NCBI GenBank assembly: GCA_039105265.1
Contig: JAPFFF010000031.1
Coordinates: 744,001 to 808,000, forward strand
Length of the DNA stretch: 64,000 bases
DNA from: Tritrichomonas musculus
Lineage: Eukaryota; Parabasalia; Tritrichomonadida; Tritrichomonadidae
Reading direction: 5' to 3'
This document shows positions 1 to 10,855 of this stretch, in pieces. The first letter of the stretch is position 1. Every line of letters starts with the position of its first letter. Below the pieces are notes generated by a model. That model made no database searches and had not been told where the DNA came from. It saw nothing but the letters and a program-made list of their open reading frames with translations. Both the position numbers and the translations under genes were made by a program.

Positions 1-2
1 AT

Positions 3-1460
3 AGTGAAAAAGGTGACCAAAACAATGAAAAAGCTAGCCAATCTGATCTAGATGATCTTAAAAAGCAGCTTGAAGATCTTAAAAAGAAACTTGAAGAGAC
101 TCAAGATCAGCAAAATCAAATGAAAGAAGATCAAGATAAAATGAAAGAAGATCAAAATAAATTGAAAGAAGATCAGGACAAGATGAAAGAAGAAATATCA
201 TCTAATAAGGATGACATTACAACAAGTAAAGACGATATTACCAAAAATACTGATGATATAAATAAAAACACAGAAGATATCGCAACAAACAAAGACAATA
301 TTGCCAAAAATACAGATGATATATCAAAGAGTCAAGATCAAATTAACAAGAATAAAGATGACATTGATATACTCAAGAGGCAAAATAAAGATTCTAGTGG
401 TTCTGATACTAATGCAGGTGGTGATGCCAATGGTAACCAAAATAATAGTGATTTCTGGTCACTTAGAGATGATTTAGATAAACTTAAAAACAAAGTTAAT
501 GATAACAGTGATCGAATATCTGATCTTGAGAAAAGGCTTAATAATCTTCAAGGTCAATCTCAGAATAATAATAACGCTGATAGTAATGCAAGTAATAAAG
601 GCAATTCAAATGATTCACAAAATGATAGAACTAATGCAAGTGATTCAGAAAATATCAGTGGTAAAAATTATGACGAAGCAATTCGTGATCTTGACAAGAG
701 AGTTACAGATCTTGAAAATAAAGTCGACAAATTAAATTCGTCATCTTCTGATAAACAGCATGTTCCAGTACCACCTTCTACACCATCAACAGGAGATAGC
801 AAACGAAAACTTCCTTCTCTTCCAACACCTGGAAGCAGTAGTTCTACAACAAATAACAATTCAAGCACTCCAATGGGTCATAGAAGTAATTCAGTTTCAA
901 ACCTTGGATCAATTGGTAAAGATAATGGAGGATCAAATGCCAATTCGGCCTTAAGCGAAAAGCATTATGAAGAACTTAAAGATCTTATTTCAAATTTGCA
1001 AGATAACGTCAACAATATCAACAACGACCTTGAAACTAGGCCTACACGTGATAATATGCAAGAATTATTTGACGCATTTAAGAAGAATTTCCAAAATATA
1101 ATCGAAGCGGTAGAGGCACTTCAAAATCACAACGGAAACTTTGCTACGCTTGATGATCTGAAACGCCTTGAAGGGCAGGTCAAACAAGTCAATCTCGAAG
1201 TTGAAGAAGCTGCAGCCGCAAGGAAAAGTCTCAAATGCCTTTCGTGCGGGCAACCTTATCGACAAGTTACAAACTCAATACAGGACTACGAAACGATGTC
1301 AGTACTTGGGGCAGCTCCGATTTCTCAAGTTTTACCAAGTGGTGATAAATCATCAATTGTTTACGGAACAGATCATGAACTGTATTACAGTAGTGCTGGT
1401 GGAAAGCCATTTGCTGTCTCTGCTAACTCAACAGCAAACATGAGCCAAGCGCCTCAATAA
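3..1460 (+). CDS. Coiled-coil protein with C-terminal CLSCG motif (5' partial)
   Basis: The reading frame is open from the left edge, so the gene starts outside the window; the first ATG inside is at 120. The visible 485 residues begin with K/E/D/Q-rich heptads (repeats of KEDQ, then repeats of NTDDI), followed by an N/S-rich linker and a P/S-rich stretch. A second coiled coil at about residues 315-400 leads into a C-terminal domain with CLSCGQPY near residue 410. A coiled coil followed by a CLSC motif resembles the DUF4795 family (QRICH2-like, linked to cilia and flagella in animals). That link is from memory of the motif and is tentative. A cytoskeletal or flagellar role would be inference. 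No signal peptide or membrane segment is visible. Confidence 0.75.
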   Translation, partial: SEKGDQNNEKASQSDLDDLKKQLEDLKKKLEETQDQQNQMKEDQDKMKEDQNKLKEDQDKMKEEISSNKDDITTSKDDITKNTDDINKNTEDIATNKDNIAKNTDDISKSQDQINKNKDDIDILKRQNKDSSGSDTNAGGDANGNQNNSDFWSLRDDLDKLKNKVNDNSDRISDLEKRLNNLQGQSQNNNNADSNASNKGNSNDSQNDRTNASDSENISGKNYDEAIRDLDKRVTDLENKVDKLNSSSSDKQHVPVPPSTPSTGDSKRKLPSLPTPGSSSSTTNNNSSTPMGHRSNSVSNLGSIGKDNGGSNANSALSEKHYEELKDLISNLQDNVNNINNDLETRPTRDNMQELFDAFKKNFQNIIEAVEALQNHNGNFATLDDLKRLEGQVKQVNLEVEEAAAARKSLKCLSCGQPYRQVTNSIQDYETMSVLGAAPISQVLPSGDKSSIVYGTDHELYYSSAGGKPFAVSANSTANMSQAPQ

Positions 1461-1672
1461 AGATGTTTGTAAAATCATTTTTGAAATAAAATAAAGTTGA
1501 ATTTGATTGAAAAATTGATATTTATGACTTGGTTTTTATTTTTGCATTATCCTTATGAGTTTTAATACTAATAAATAAAAAATCGATTTTTTGTTAATAT
1601 TTCAAAAAAAAATTGAATGTAATTGAAAAAGTTTAAGTTTTACCACTCAAATGAAAATTTAATTTTTGATCA

Positions 1673-3193
1673 ATGAGTTTTTTACCATTTAAACAAGAAA
1701 CAATTGATCCTGCTCAAACAAATCGTATGAATCAGGTTATAGAATTAGATGAAAATGACAATGAATGTCAACTTCAAATTCGTATTTTCAAAAATTTTTT
1801 TGAGTTCGATATAGCTGAGATCAAAAGAAAGTTGTATTTATCGGACGAAGAAGAAATTATGAAAGTGCTTGATCAGTTAGGCTGGTGTTCAAATACGCCC
1901 GGATATATTGAACAATTAACAAATAATGATATTCAAAGGATTTTATCATTAGCAAATCAGTATGGACATGAATTTCAATCAAATAGTGTATATGAAATAT
2001 CAAAATGTGCATTAAAAAATATTTTTTTTATCTTGCATAACTCCAAAGAAAGTAACTATTTAGCAATTTTCACAAAGTTTGATATTTGCTCTTTAATTGT
2101 TCATCAGCTGCCAATTATTTTTGTACCATTAATATTAAATCTAATAATTAGGTATAATCCGCAATTAATTGATCAAATATCCTCTGAAATTGAGTTTATA
2201 ACTCGCATTTTTGAAAAAAATTACGAAAACAGGCAAATTGATATTTATTCTGTTATTCAAGTATTCTCGCTTTTATTTCAATATGATGCAATATCTACTG
2301 AGCAAGCCGTTCCGATTATACAAATGTTTAATGAATTTTGTTGGGCAGGAGGTGATTTTGACCAAAATATTATCAAATTCTTTTTATTTGACTTTATTCG
2401 AAATTTAAAAAAAGGTGAATTTTTGCAAATATTATCACAAACTAATTTTTTTTCTCATTCTGCGAAAAATTTTTCAACTTTAACAGTTCAAGACATATTT
2501 ATGGAAAAATTTGATGAAAGAATAAATTTTTATGATATTGGAGAAAAATACTTAGAACAGCAAGGGATGGTTGTCAATTTCAATTATGAATCAATACGTA
2601 ATTTTATACTTGAAACAAACTTGAATCTTTTAAAAAATGGTTTTATTAAAGAATTTGTAAATATGTGTTTTCCTGATTTGTTCAATAATTCATGCAGTTT
2701 AATCCTTTCCAGTGATAATTATCTGGATAAACTCTACAAATTAAGTTGTTTTGTTGAAATGATTAAATATGTCATTTCATATTCAGAAGAATGTCGAACA
2801 ACCTTAATGTATTCGGATTTTCAAAAAATGTTGTTAGTGTTAACAACTTTCAATGAAAAAGTGATTGTTCTTTCTTATTTGAGCTTTTTTACTCCCTTTG
2901 GGATAGAGATAATGACTAATCTAGCTCAGAAATTTAATATCTTAGCAATATGTTATGATATCTTATTTGGAGAAAACTTTGAAGGAATTTTGGCTGCTAT
3001 TAATATTTTTTCATTAGTATTAAACGATAAAGATCCAAAATACCAAAATGAGCCATTGATTAAAGAATTTCGTGAGATGTTAGTGGATCAGCAAATTTTT
3101 GATTTGCTTGAACAGCTTTCTCTGGATTCAGAAAATGATGAAATTAGGTTTAAAGCACATAATTTGACTGAATATGTAAAAAGTCTTATTTGA
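1673..3193 (+). CDS. Armadillo-like helical protein, function unknown
   Basis: This 506-residue protein is intron-free and starts at an ATG directly after TTTTTGATCA. It is a run of hydrophobic helices (for example IFVPLILNLIIRYNP) of the kind seen in the large trichomonad family of ARM-like repeat proteins. I see no catalytic motif, signal peptide or membrane segment. It lies 212 bp after the coiled-coil gene and on the same strand. Codon use is A+T-rich like its neighbours. I assign no function; a protein-interaction scaffold is the usual role for such folds, but that is inference. Confidence 0.75.
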   Translation: MSFLPFKQETIDPAQTNRMNQVIELDENDNECQLQIRIFKNFFEFDIAEIKRKLYLSDEEEIMKVLDQLGWCSNTPGYIEQLTNNDIQRILSLANQYGHEFQSNSVYEISKCALKNIFFILHNSKESNYLAIFTKFDICSLIVHQLPIIFVPLILNLIIRYNPQLIDQISSEIEFITRIFEKNYENRQIDIYSVIQVFSLLFQYDAISTEQAVPIIQMFNEFCWAGGDFDQNIIKFFLFDFIRNLKKGEFLQILSQTNFFSHSAKNFSTLTVQDIFMEKFDERINFYDIGEKYLEQQGMVVNFNYESIRNFILETNLNLLKNGFIKEFVNMCFPDLFNNSCSLILSSDNYLDKLYKLSCFVEMIKYVISYSEECRTTLMYSDFQKMLLVLTTFNEKVIVLSYLSFFTPFGIEIMTNLAQKFNILAICYDILFGENFEGILAAINIFSLVLNDKDPKYQNEPLIKEFREMLVDQQIFDLLEQLSLDSENDEIRFKAHNLTEYVKSLI

Positions 3194-3465
3194 TGTGTTA
3201 TATATTCAATTGCATATAAATTTAAATAAGTTGTTTGTATATTTTCAATTAAAATAATTATATTTTTATCATTTTTTAATACTATATTTAAATGCATATA
3301 TGTATTGATTATAGAAATATCTAAGTGTATGCTATTTATTGAAATGGAGCAATAAATTATCATGACCAATTATCCTCCCAAATTGAAAAATTATTTAAAA
3401 AATTATCGTTTTTTATTGAAATTTCATAAAAGATTTTATAAAATAGAATCTAAAGATTTTATAAT

Positions 3466-4185
3466 ATGGCAGATGATGCCCTAAATGCACATGATCAATT
3501 TAATATTACAGTTCTTCTTCAGAATGGTTCTTCAGCTCTTTTTAAAATTGCTAAAAACGATACAGTTTCAAAATTAAAAATGTTAATTGAACAATCTAAT
3601 GAAATTGAAGTTCCAGAAGGAAAATCTACAAATATTTTATATCTTGGACATATTTTAAATGATAGCTCTATACTTTCTGATGTTCAAAAGTCATCGAACA
3701 ACGATTTTACAGTTAATTGTTTTTTTAAGCAGCAAAATCCAGAAACCCAACCTGAAGGTGCAGCTTTGAATCAGAATTCAGATGATCTTCATGGCTTTGA
3801 CAGACTTAGTAGAATGAATTATTCGCAACATCAAATATTATCTATTCGTCAACAGTTTCACAGGATGATGAATTCAAATGAACTCACGCATGAGCAGCAG
3901 ATTGGTGTTGAAGAAGAATGGTTTCCTGCCCTTTTTAATGGTAATGAAATTGCATCAGAATTCTATCCACAAAACAGGAGAGATGATGAAATGCCATTAT
4001 TTGAGCAACAAGTGCATCATGTATCAAGTTTACATTTATTTGCAGGTTTTTGTTTTGGTATTATTTTTGGAGCTGGGATTTTTTTAGTTATACCTTTTTT
4101 TTCTCATGAAAAAAGAATGGTTACTGGAATTATATTAGGCGTTTTATTGAGGTACACGTCAAAGATGATGATTATGTATTCTTAA
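3466..4185 (+). CDS. Probable Dsc3/TMUB-like ubiquitin-like membrane protein
   Basis: This is a 239-residue protein with three parts. Residues about 12-90 form a ubiquitin-like domain (NITVLLQNGSSALFKIAK, then LYLGHILNDSS). Residues about 105-150 contain LHGFDRLSRMNYSQHQI, LSIRQQF and EEEWFPALF, a pattern I recognise from the C-terminal domain of Dsc3 (DUF2407_C). Two hydrophobic segments at about 188-212 and 217-232 would anchor it in a membrane. In yeasts Dsc3 is a subunit of the Golgi/endosomal Dsc E3 ligase used in sterol regulation and membrane-protein quality control; TMUB1/2 are animal relatives. Domain order fits; the assignment is by motif only, without alignment. Confidence 0.65.
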   Translation: MADDALNAHDQFNITVLLQNGSSALFKIAKNDTVSKLKMLIEQSNEIEVPEGKSTNILYLGHILNDSSILSDVQKSSNNDFTVNCFFKQQNPETQPEGAALNQNSDDLHGFDRLSRMNYSQHQILSIRQQFHRMMNSNELTHEQQIGVEEEWFPALFNGNEIASEFYPQNRRDDEMPLFEQQVHHVSSLHLFAGFCFGIIFGAGIFLVIPFFSHEKRMVTGIILGVLLRYTSKMMIMYS

Positions 4186-5493
4186 TCATCCCAAATGATT
4201 CATAGGATGAATTAACAAAAAAGCTTTATAATTGAGTAGAAAATCAAAGTCTTCGTTGAATTAAACATGTGAAGTCTATCTTTGAGTTTTCATATATGTA
4301 ATATGCATATATATATCTAAATGATATAGTCATTATCTTATGCTTCATCGTTCTTCCTCACATTATTATAGTATCAACTATTATAAATGTTAATTTAATC
4401 AATGCTTTCATTCGTTTATTTCTAAGAATTAAACAACAATTATGCATAATATTATTAACAATATTTAACTTTTGTTTTTGAGTAATCTAATTATATCATA
4501 ATAAAATCAAACTGATTCAATTGGTCAAAGATGAATGTATGTTGCTTTTTGGACAGTCTCCTTTGAAAAAGTTTGGGACAGTCAACCTATTTTTAACACA
4601 AAAACTCATAGCATAATTGGTTTGTAGTTTTTATAAGTGCATATAATATTTAATATAATATATAATAGTTGTTCGATCTAAAATATATCTAATATTTATT
4701 TATATTATTGAGATAAAAATGTTTTATTCGAAATAAATCTGGTTTGAATGCGTATTCAAATATTTTTTCTCTCAATTTTTTCTTTTCAATTTAATTTTTA
4801 TATTTTTACAAATTTTTCTTGATGGGATATTAATATTTTTTAAATATTCTTGCACATTTAATCATTTATATAGATTTATAAAATAATTATATATACTATA
4901 TTTAAAATTAATCCATATATTTGCTAGCATGAATGCATAAAACTAATAATCGAGTGTAATTTATCATGACTCTAATATAAAATTGGTAGTTAGGATTTGA
5001 AATTCATGTGAATAAATAGATTTATCATACGAGTATATATCTAGTATATTGTTTTCGAATGATTTGGTGTGTTGAATTTGGGACAATATTTGATTTAATA
5101 GCAACAGTAATTATTTAAAAAAGCTGATTATATTTCAGCCATTTTGTAAAATTATTGAATCTCGCATGGTTTATTCCAATTATATCAGCGGATACTTTTA
5201 AATCATCATTTGATCTATCTTGAATTATTTGAAATTAAGAATCTCCTTTTATCATCGATTGTCCTTAATCAAATCATAAAAGTAATATTCATATATAATA
5301 ATTATTATATTATTTATATATAAAATAAAATTTTGAATTTATTTAATACATAACGCAAAAAAAAGCAAACAATGTGAAAAAAATGGCCATTCAATTAGTT
5401 GACCTTTCTCTGGAAAATAAGAAATTTTTATTATAAATGGTTTAGGAATAATATTATAAATATAAAATTTTAAAAGGTTATCTAACTATTATT
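4186..5493. other. A+T-rich spacer with no gene
   Basis: I see no coding frame here. The only recognisable element is a terminal fragment of a transposon at 4540-4588 (listed separately). The rest is A+T-rich sequence with short AT microsatellites, for example near 4302-4316. Confidence 0.6.
4540..4588. mobile_element. Solo end of the GGACAGTC MITE family
   Basis: The sequence TTGCTTTTTGGACAGTCTCC, followed by TTTGAAAAAGTT and GGGACAGTCAACC, matches the right end of the MITE at 27121-27607 with only a few differences. No matching left end is present nearby, so this is a truncated copy or a terminal relic. Confidence 0.7.
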
Positions 5494-5496
5494 CTA

Positions 5497-5931
5497 GGCT
5501 TTTGTATCCAGTGAACTGAGTTTTGAAATATCCAAATAATATTTTTTTGGATACTTTATTTTTACTTTAATAAACTCATTAATATCAGAAAAAAAGCAAT
5601 AATAAATGTCTTAAACACATACTATTCTAAATTTTTAAAAAACCTCTCAAATATGAATTATCAACTTTTCAAATTCACTAAGAATGAATTTCACCAAGAA
5701 GATCAACATTTGAAATAAAAAATAAAATTCAATGTAAATTTGGAGCGATATTATTGGTCAAACGAAATATACATTCAAAATTATCAATGAAAACTGAAAG
5801 GTTTATCCATGATTGAATTAGAGTGTCCATTTTGGCGATTTTGGATCCTCAAATTTCCTCAAAAAATAACGAACAAAAATTGGTATCCATTGGATACTTT
5901 TTGAATGTAAACTCGTTTGGACACAAAAGCC
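5497..5931. mobile_element. TA-flanked MITE, 435 bp, mariner-like
   Basis: The ends are imperfect terminal inverted repeats. Both begin GGCTTTTGTRTCC, and the similarity extends about 40 bp to a shared ATCCAA. TA dinucleotides flank the element at 5495-5496 and 5932-5933, as expected for a Tc1/mariner target duplication. There is no transposase inside. A short open frame at 5823-6059 starts inside the element and runs out of it; I regard that frame as chance. Confidence 0.65.
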
Positions 5932-5933
5932 TA

Positions 5934-6379
5934 GCTATTATTTTCAATAAATTAATGATTTTATCAGTTGAAACTAGGAGATATTCAAAAGTTTTATTGA
6001 TTCTTAAAAAAACGTTTAAGAGTTCGTTATCAATTTTATCTCAAAATCAAGCCATATAGTTCTATGGTATATGGTCAATAAAAACTTTTGATATTTTATT
6101 GTTATATTAGATAAATGATTTATGGTGAGTATTTCTCTATAAAATGTGGTTGAATATTAAATATTTACAAGTTTCTGACCAATTTATTAATAATCTAAAG
6201 AAATTTGACCTTTTATACATTGAAAATTATTATCTTGTATAAAATTTTGCAAAATTATCTCACAATCAGTATTCAAATATTTATGAATTGATTGGTCAAT
6301 TTCTTTTGTTTTTTCTAAGAAATTGCCATTAACGATTAGTTTTTGATAGCAATAGAGATTGTAAATTTATTATTATATT
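5934..6379. other. Intergenic spacer upstream of the HEAT gene
   Basis: This is A+T-rich sequence between the MITE and the HEAT-repeat gene. I see no gene or repeat in it. It should hold the promoter of the HEAT gene, but I cannot point to a specific initiator. Confidence 0.5.
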
Positions 6380-7951
6380 ATGATAGACTCATCTCAAGTC
6401 GAATACATTCCGGCTTCGCCAACTTTCCTTATTTCGCAGTTATCAGATCCTACGTTTGTGGGTACTGTATGCCGTCCTTTTTTAAATAATAATGACGAGT
6501 ATTTCAATAAAAGTGAATCAGATCTTGGTAAATCAGATTTTTTTTCACTTAGTCTTGCTGAAAATGTTTTAATTCCTAGTGCTATTAATAACATTAAAGC
6601 CAATAATTCAGATGCTATGCAAAATATTCCGTCTCTCGTTAAACTTATAATTGATAATCATGGTTACGATGGTCTTTCTCTCGTTATGGATAAAGTCATA
6701 CCAGAATTGATTACATCTTATCGTAAATGTTTGTCATCAGCAAGCAAAAGCACAATAAAATTAATTGGAGAAGTTTTGTGCTCAATTTCTTCCAAATTTA
6801 GAGATGAAACGCTTATCGAAGTTATCACGAAGTCATCATGCGATCCTGAGCCAAAATTGCATATTCTAGCCGCATATTTGATTCCTCTTGTTCGCGATTC
6901 TAGCCGTGTTTTAAGTATTTTCAGATCGTTGTCTTTAGATAGAGTGCCACAAGTGCGCAGCGAACTTGTTAAAGGTCTTCCAAATTGTAACTTTGACGAT
7001 TCAAGTATTATTAAATATATTTTGGTCAACAGCTCAAAAGATCAAAATGTTACAGTTAGGCGATCAGCAGCCATGATTTTTGGAAAAGTTGCGCCAGAAC
7101 TGATTGAAGAATTTTCTCCTCTTCTAGAAAGTTCTGATACAGTTAAAGCTGCCTTAAAGAGTGTTAAAGAAATTGTAATTCAGAATGGGCTTGCAGTCAT
7201 ATCAAAATCTTTCCAAAAAGCTTGTATGATGGAACCAGAATTATCTGCTGCTGTACTTCTTAATATTTCAAAAGTTGTTCAAGAAGAGGAAAAGTCGTTG
7301 CTTTTAAACTTTGCATTTTTGCTGAAGTACACAAATAATTTAACAACTCATTTGTTTAAATTTTCTCAGAATTTCTCAGATAAAGAAGTTTTTATCGATT
7401 TGTTAACACCAAATATCGATGGCAAGCAAATGTTAGAACGACAATGGAGAACAAGGAAAAATTTGCTTGGGCAAGCCATTTTATTTATTCCAGTTTTACA
7501 TGAAAAATTAGTTAAGTTAGCAGAACTATTTTCAAAGGATTCAATTGCAATCATTCGAAATATGTCTGTTGACTTATGGGTTGCTTTAATCAATGATGTC
7601 ACCGTTAGCAATGGTTCTGAAAGCCTAAATAATGAAAAAGACAGTAATGCAATTTATTGTGATGATAAAAATATTGTTTCGGAAAGGAGAATGTCAATCA
7701 TCGCAAAGGCTAAAGTAGTTCTTATGAATGATGATAATTGGCACACTAGGCTTGTTCTTGCCAAAATTATTAGTGCAATTGGCATTTCTAATGGCTTTGA
7801 AGATGTTGCTGAAAAACTTAGCCATGATAATATATCAAATGTAAGATATTGTATAGCAAATAATGTGGTCAATACAGATTATTTTCAGAAGTTTTTCGAA
7901 TCTTGTAATGATTTAGATATTTTACAATTACGTCAGCAAAATGCGGTTTAA
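6380..7951 (+). CDS. HEAT-repeat protein, PP2A regulatory A (PR65)/PP4R1-like
   Basis: The 523 residues form consecutive HEAT repeats with the typical D/V-R signature, for example VPQVRSELVKGL, QNVTVRRSAAMIFGKVAPEL, DDNWHTRLVLAKIISAIG and NISNVRYCIANNV. Such repeats are characteristic of the PP2A scaffolding subunit A and of PP4 regulatory subunit 1, which bind catalytic phosphatase subunits in the cytosol and nucleus. A canonical PR65 is about 590 residues in 15 repeats, so this protein is slightly short and diverged. Near residues 415-430 a loop rich in N and S separates repeats. It stands alone between repeat-rich spacers. The family call is fairly firm; the specific phosphatase partner is not known. 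Confidence 0.75.
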   Translation: MIDSSQVEYIPASPTFLISQLSDPTFVGTVCRPFLNNNDEYFNKSESDLGKSDFFSLSLAENVLIPSAINNIKANNSDAMQNIPSLVKLIIDNHGYDGLSLVMDKVIPELITSYRKCLSSASKSTIKLIGEVLCSISSKFRDETLIEVITKSSCDPEPKLHILAAYLIPLVRDSSRVLSIFRSLSLDRVPQVRSELVKGLPNCNFDDSSIIKYILVNSSKDQNVTVRRSAAMIFGKVAPELIEEFSPLLESSDTVKAALKSVKEIVIQNGLAVISKSFQKACMMEPELSAAVLLNISKVVQEEEKSLLLNFAFLLKYTNNLTTHLFKFSQNFSDKEVFIDLLTPNIDGKQMLERQWRTRKNLLGQAILFIPVLHEKLVKLAELFSKDSIAIIRNMSVDLWVALINDVTVSNGSESLNNEKDSNAIYCDDKNIVSERRMSIIAKAKVVLMNDDNWHTRLVLAKIISAIGISNGFEDVAEKLSHDNISNVRYCIANNVVNTDYFQKFFESCNDLDILQLRQQNAV

Positions 7952-8244
7952 AAAGCACATATTTAACATGAATTCAAATTATAATTGTCTTTTTTATAAT
8001 AAAATTAATAGAATTATATTCTTGCTCTTTTTATTATTATATTTTTTCAATAAGCTCTAGATCAATTCTCTCCAGATCAGTAAGAATAATAAAGTTTGCT
8101 AATTCTAAAAAATGAAATATGATCATTATTTGTAAGAAGATATTATATCTCAAAATCAAATGTCTTAAACAATGGCAGTATTAAGAAATCACTGTCATTT
8201 AAAATTTCATTTAAGTAGAAGAAATTTTTTTTTTTTTTTTTTAA
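7952..8244. other. Spacer ending in a poly-T tract
   Basis: This is non-coding A+T-rich sequence. A T-run of about 18 bp at 8225-8242 leads into TTAA and the left end of the candidate element at 8245. Nothing else is recognised. Confidence 0.5.
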
Positions 8245-8586
8245 GGGGGACGGACCAAATAAAAAAAAATCAATTTCTTTAATTTATTTTATATTTTTTA
8301 CTTAAGTAATATACTAATAATTAATAATTACTAATATTTTCAAATTTTTTTTATAAAAAATTTTTGTTTTTTTACGAAATTATATATTCAATCATTTGCA
8401 AAACATTTCCTTATTTTTTAATTTTGTCGCATTCATCAGTTTACCTTTCATTTGTAAATTATGAAGTGCTCAGTAGTCATGCCAAATTCTATTTTTTTAT
8501 ACATAAAAATGTTTGAAATACTTTTTTTTTAATTGAAAGGAGATTAATTATATTATATTTCAATAAATATTAAACTAAATTTTGAT

Positions 8587-8807
8587 CGAATACATAACTT
8601 TATATTCCTAGGTTCACTGATGATAAGTTTTTAATTTGGCTGTAAAATCTTTAAAATTGAATGATTACATACATTTTGAAAAATCATGAATTACAGAGAG
8701 ATTTTACCAAAATTTAAAAATGTATGTAGTCTTTCAATTTTAAAGATTTTACAACCAAACTAAGTTATAATATTTTTTATTAATAGGAATAAAAAATTAT
8801 GTATTCG
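8587..8807. repeat. Foldback inverted repeat (about 220 bp)
   Basis: The left arm starts CGAATACATAA and the right arm ends TTATGTATTCG. The inner arms are best conserved: GTAAAATCTTTAAAATTGAA near 8642 is mirrored near 8729. The centre is a short unpaired loop around 8690. No clear target duplication is visible, so this could be a small palindromic MITE or a structural part of the surrounding element. Confidence 0.7.
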
Positions 8808-9139
8808 TTAAGGATTTGAATCACTACATCTGGTAAAATGGAGATATGAAAATTTTTGTTCAACTTTTTTGCACTTTTTTTAACTTAATTTTTTTTTTTA
8901 GAAAAATCTACAATTTAAATTTATAATCAAAAAGAAAATGTCCATTATAAATATTATAAAATACTATTTTAAATATTTAATCATTAATTATGATATAATA
9001 ATATGTGTACGTTTTTTTCTTCAGAGTCCCATTTTTTTGAAAGGTTTATAATTAAAAAAAAAACGTATTAATATATAAAAAGTTGGTTTATTTTGTTAAC
9101 CATATATTTTTTAACGTTTATTTCATTTTTTCATTTTTC

Positions 9140-10429
9140 ATGGCGCCAAAAAGGAAAATCCAAATAAAAAACCAAAAAGCAATAAATATTAGATGGAATA
9201 AAAAGGATGATGATAAAGAAGAGATTCAGGAAGATGTTCCTTATAAAAAAGTTCAACCAGATATGGCTGTCATCAGTACTTTAGTACAAGGCTCTGGTTT
9301 TCAAAGAGCTCGCATCGGCGCTGCTATCCAAGGAAACTGTTTTCCTAGCAAATCTACCTTTTATAGGCACCAACAAAAGTTGATACCGAAAATAAAAGAA
9401 TGTACTTCTGAACATTTTGAGAGGTTTGCTAAGGAAACATTTGAACAGAATGATGCCAATATTTCAATAGATGGGAGATATGACTCCTGTCGTGATGCAA
9501 TGTATTGCACAACAGCAACAATGGATTGCAGGAGAAACAAAGTTGTTGACATGCAAACAACAAACAAAAAAGATGTCAACGTTGCGTCCAATATGCTAGA
9601 ATCTGCTGCAGCTAGACTAAGTTTTGACCAAATTATTGGAAAATGGGGACCTGATTGTTGCAACTCGATAACTTCTGATAATGATAATAAAACGCCAAAT
9701 CAAGCGAAAAAAGCAGGTCTGGATTTTAGTCGAACCTTCGATCCTAGGCATGGATTTCAATGCATGTCTAGAAATTTTGCAAAGCTAGCTGACAAATTGG
9801 AGTATGATTATTTATTTTCTGATGAAATAGAAACTAAGAGAGTGAAAATTGTTTCGTGGGGAGTATATTTAGTTACAAATATTGAAGATGTCGAATTGAG
9901 AGGACTTATGTGGACGAACTCTCCATTTCATATGATAGGTAACCACGATAATTGTTCGCATGGTCCATTACCACCATCACATTCTGATTGGGAACTAGGG
10001 AAAAACGATGAAACTGCTTTTAAAAAAATGCAAAACTTTTTCAATAAAACCGAAAATTTTATTAAAAATTGCGACTTTCGAAACAATACTCAATGCAACG
10101 AGAGTCTCAATAACCTCATATCGATGCTGGCCCCAAAGAGACTTTATTTCGCGCGATCATATGAAGTTAGAACCCTTTTGGCAGGATGCCTATATAACGA
10201 TCCTCATTTTTTTTCAAGTTTGTTGACTGACCTAGATCTTATAAAGTTTGTACCAAAACAATCATTAGCTGATATATTGTCATTCGAAAATGATAGAGAA
10301 CAAGAAATATTCCGAAAAAGAACACCTCAATATCGAGAAAAAAAAAAGCATTACAGAAAAAAGAAATACTCTAAAAAAGATCCACCTGGCGATTACAACG
10401 AAGACAAAAAAGATTTTTCATTTGAATAA
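9140..10429 (+). CDS. DDE-type transposase, Kolobok-like
   Basis: I start the protein at the ATG at 9140 (MAPKRK, 429 residues) because the open frame upstream begins with TTG. Visible motifs are ISIDGRYDS near residue 110, ITSDNDN near 178, a GNHDNCSHG cluster near 268-276 and CNESLNNLISMLAPKR near 318-333. An acidic residue after ISIDGR, a late C/H cluster and a final NESLN..APKR block resemble transposases of the Kolobok group. The C-terminus is K/R-rich, suitable for nuclear import or DNA binding. The frame is uninterrupted, so the element may be young. MULE or another DDE group remains possible. Confidence 0.55.
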   Translation: MAPKRKIQIKNQKAINIRWNKKDDDKEEIQEDVPYKKVQPDMAVISTLVQGSGFQRARIGAAIQGNCFPSKSTFYRHQQKLIPKIKECTSEHFERFAKETFEQNDANISIDGRYDSCRDAMYCTTATMDCRRNKVVDMQTTNKKDVNVASNMLESAAARLSFDQIIGKWGPDCCNSITSDNDNKTPNQAKKAGLDFSRTFDPRHGFQCMSRNFAKLADKLEYDYLFSDEIETKRVKIVSWGVYLVTNIEDVELRGLMWTNSPFHMIGNHDNCSHGPLPPSHSDWELGKNDETAFKKMQNFFNKTENFIKNCDFRNNTQCNESLNNLISMLAPKRLYFARSYEVRTLLAGCLYNDPHFFSSLLTDLDLIKFVPKQSLADILSFENDREQEIFRKRTPQYREKKKHYRKKKYSKKDPPGDYNEDKKDFSFE

Positions 10430-10699
10430 TAATATTATCTTAATCTCAAAAACTTAATTAGTATCTCTACCTTCAGACTTTACACCTTTAAATAAAAGGT
10501 ATTTTGGTTTTATATAATCTTTCTTTTATATTTTTCTTTTTTTATTCTAATATTTTTTACATATAAGATTAAAAAAAATTCATTTTTTCATTATATTTTA
10601 ATATTACAAGAAATACAAAAGATTTTATTTAACAAATTTGTTTGGTAAGCCATAAAAATTATGAAATGACTAGAAATTATCATTGCATTAATTTTCAGT

Positions 10700-10855
10700 A
10701 ATAAACGATCAAAGATGCCATATTTTCAATAAAAAACAAGACAACTAAAAATAATTTTCAATAACAAACGATCAAAGATGCCATATTTTCAATAAAAAAC
10801 AAGACAACTAAAAATAATTTTAAGTAAAACCGATCAAAGATGCCAGTTCTTTTTT
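10700..10855. repeat. 62-63-bp tandem repeat, about 2.5 copies
   Basis: The segment containing AACGATCAAAGATGCCATAT recurs with starts near 10704 and 10767, and a third, partial copy begins near 10829. It lies downstream of the Kolobok-like transposase and inside the proposed element. Confidence 0.85.

Noticed and set aside
5823-6059. 78-residue frame
   Set aside because: It crosses the right border of a MITE and has no domain.
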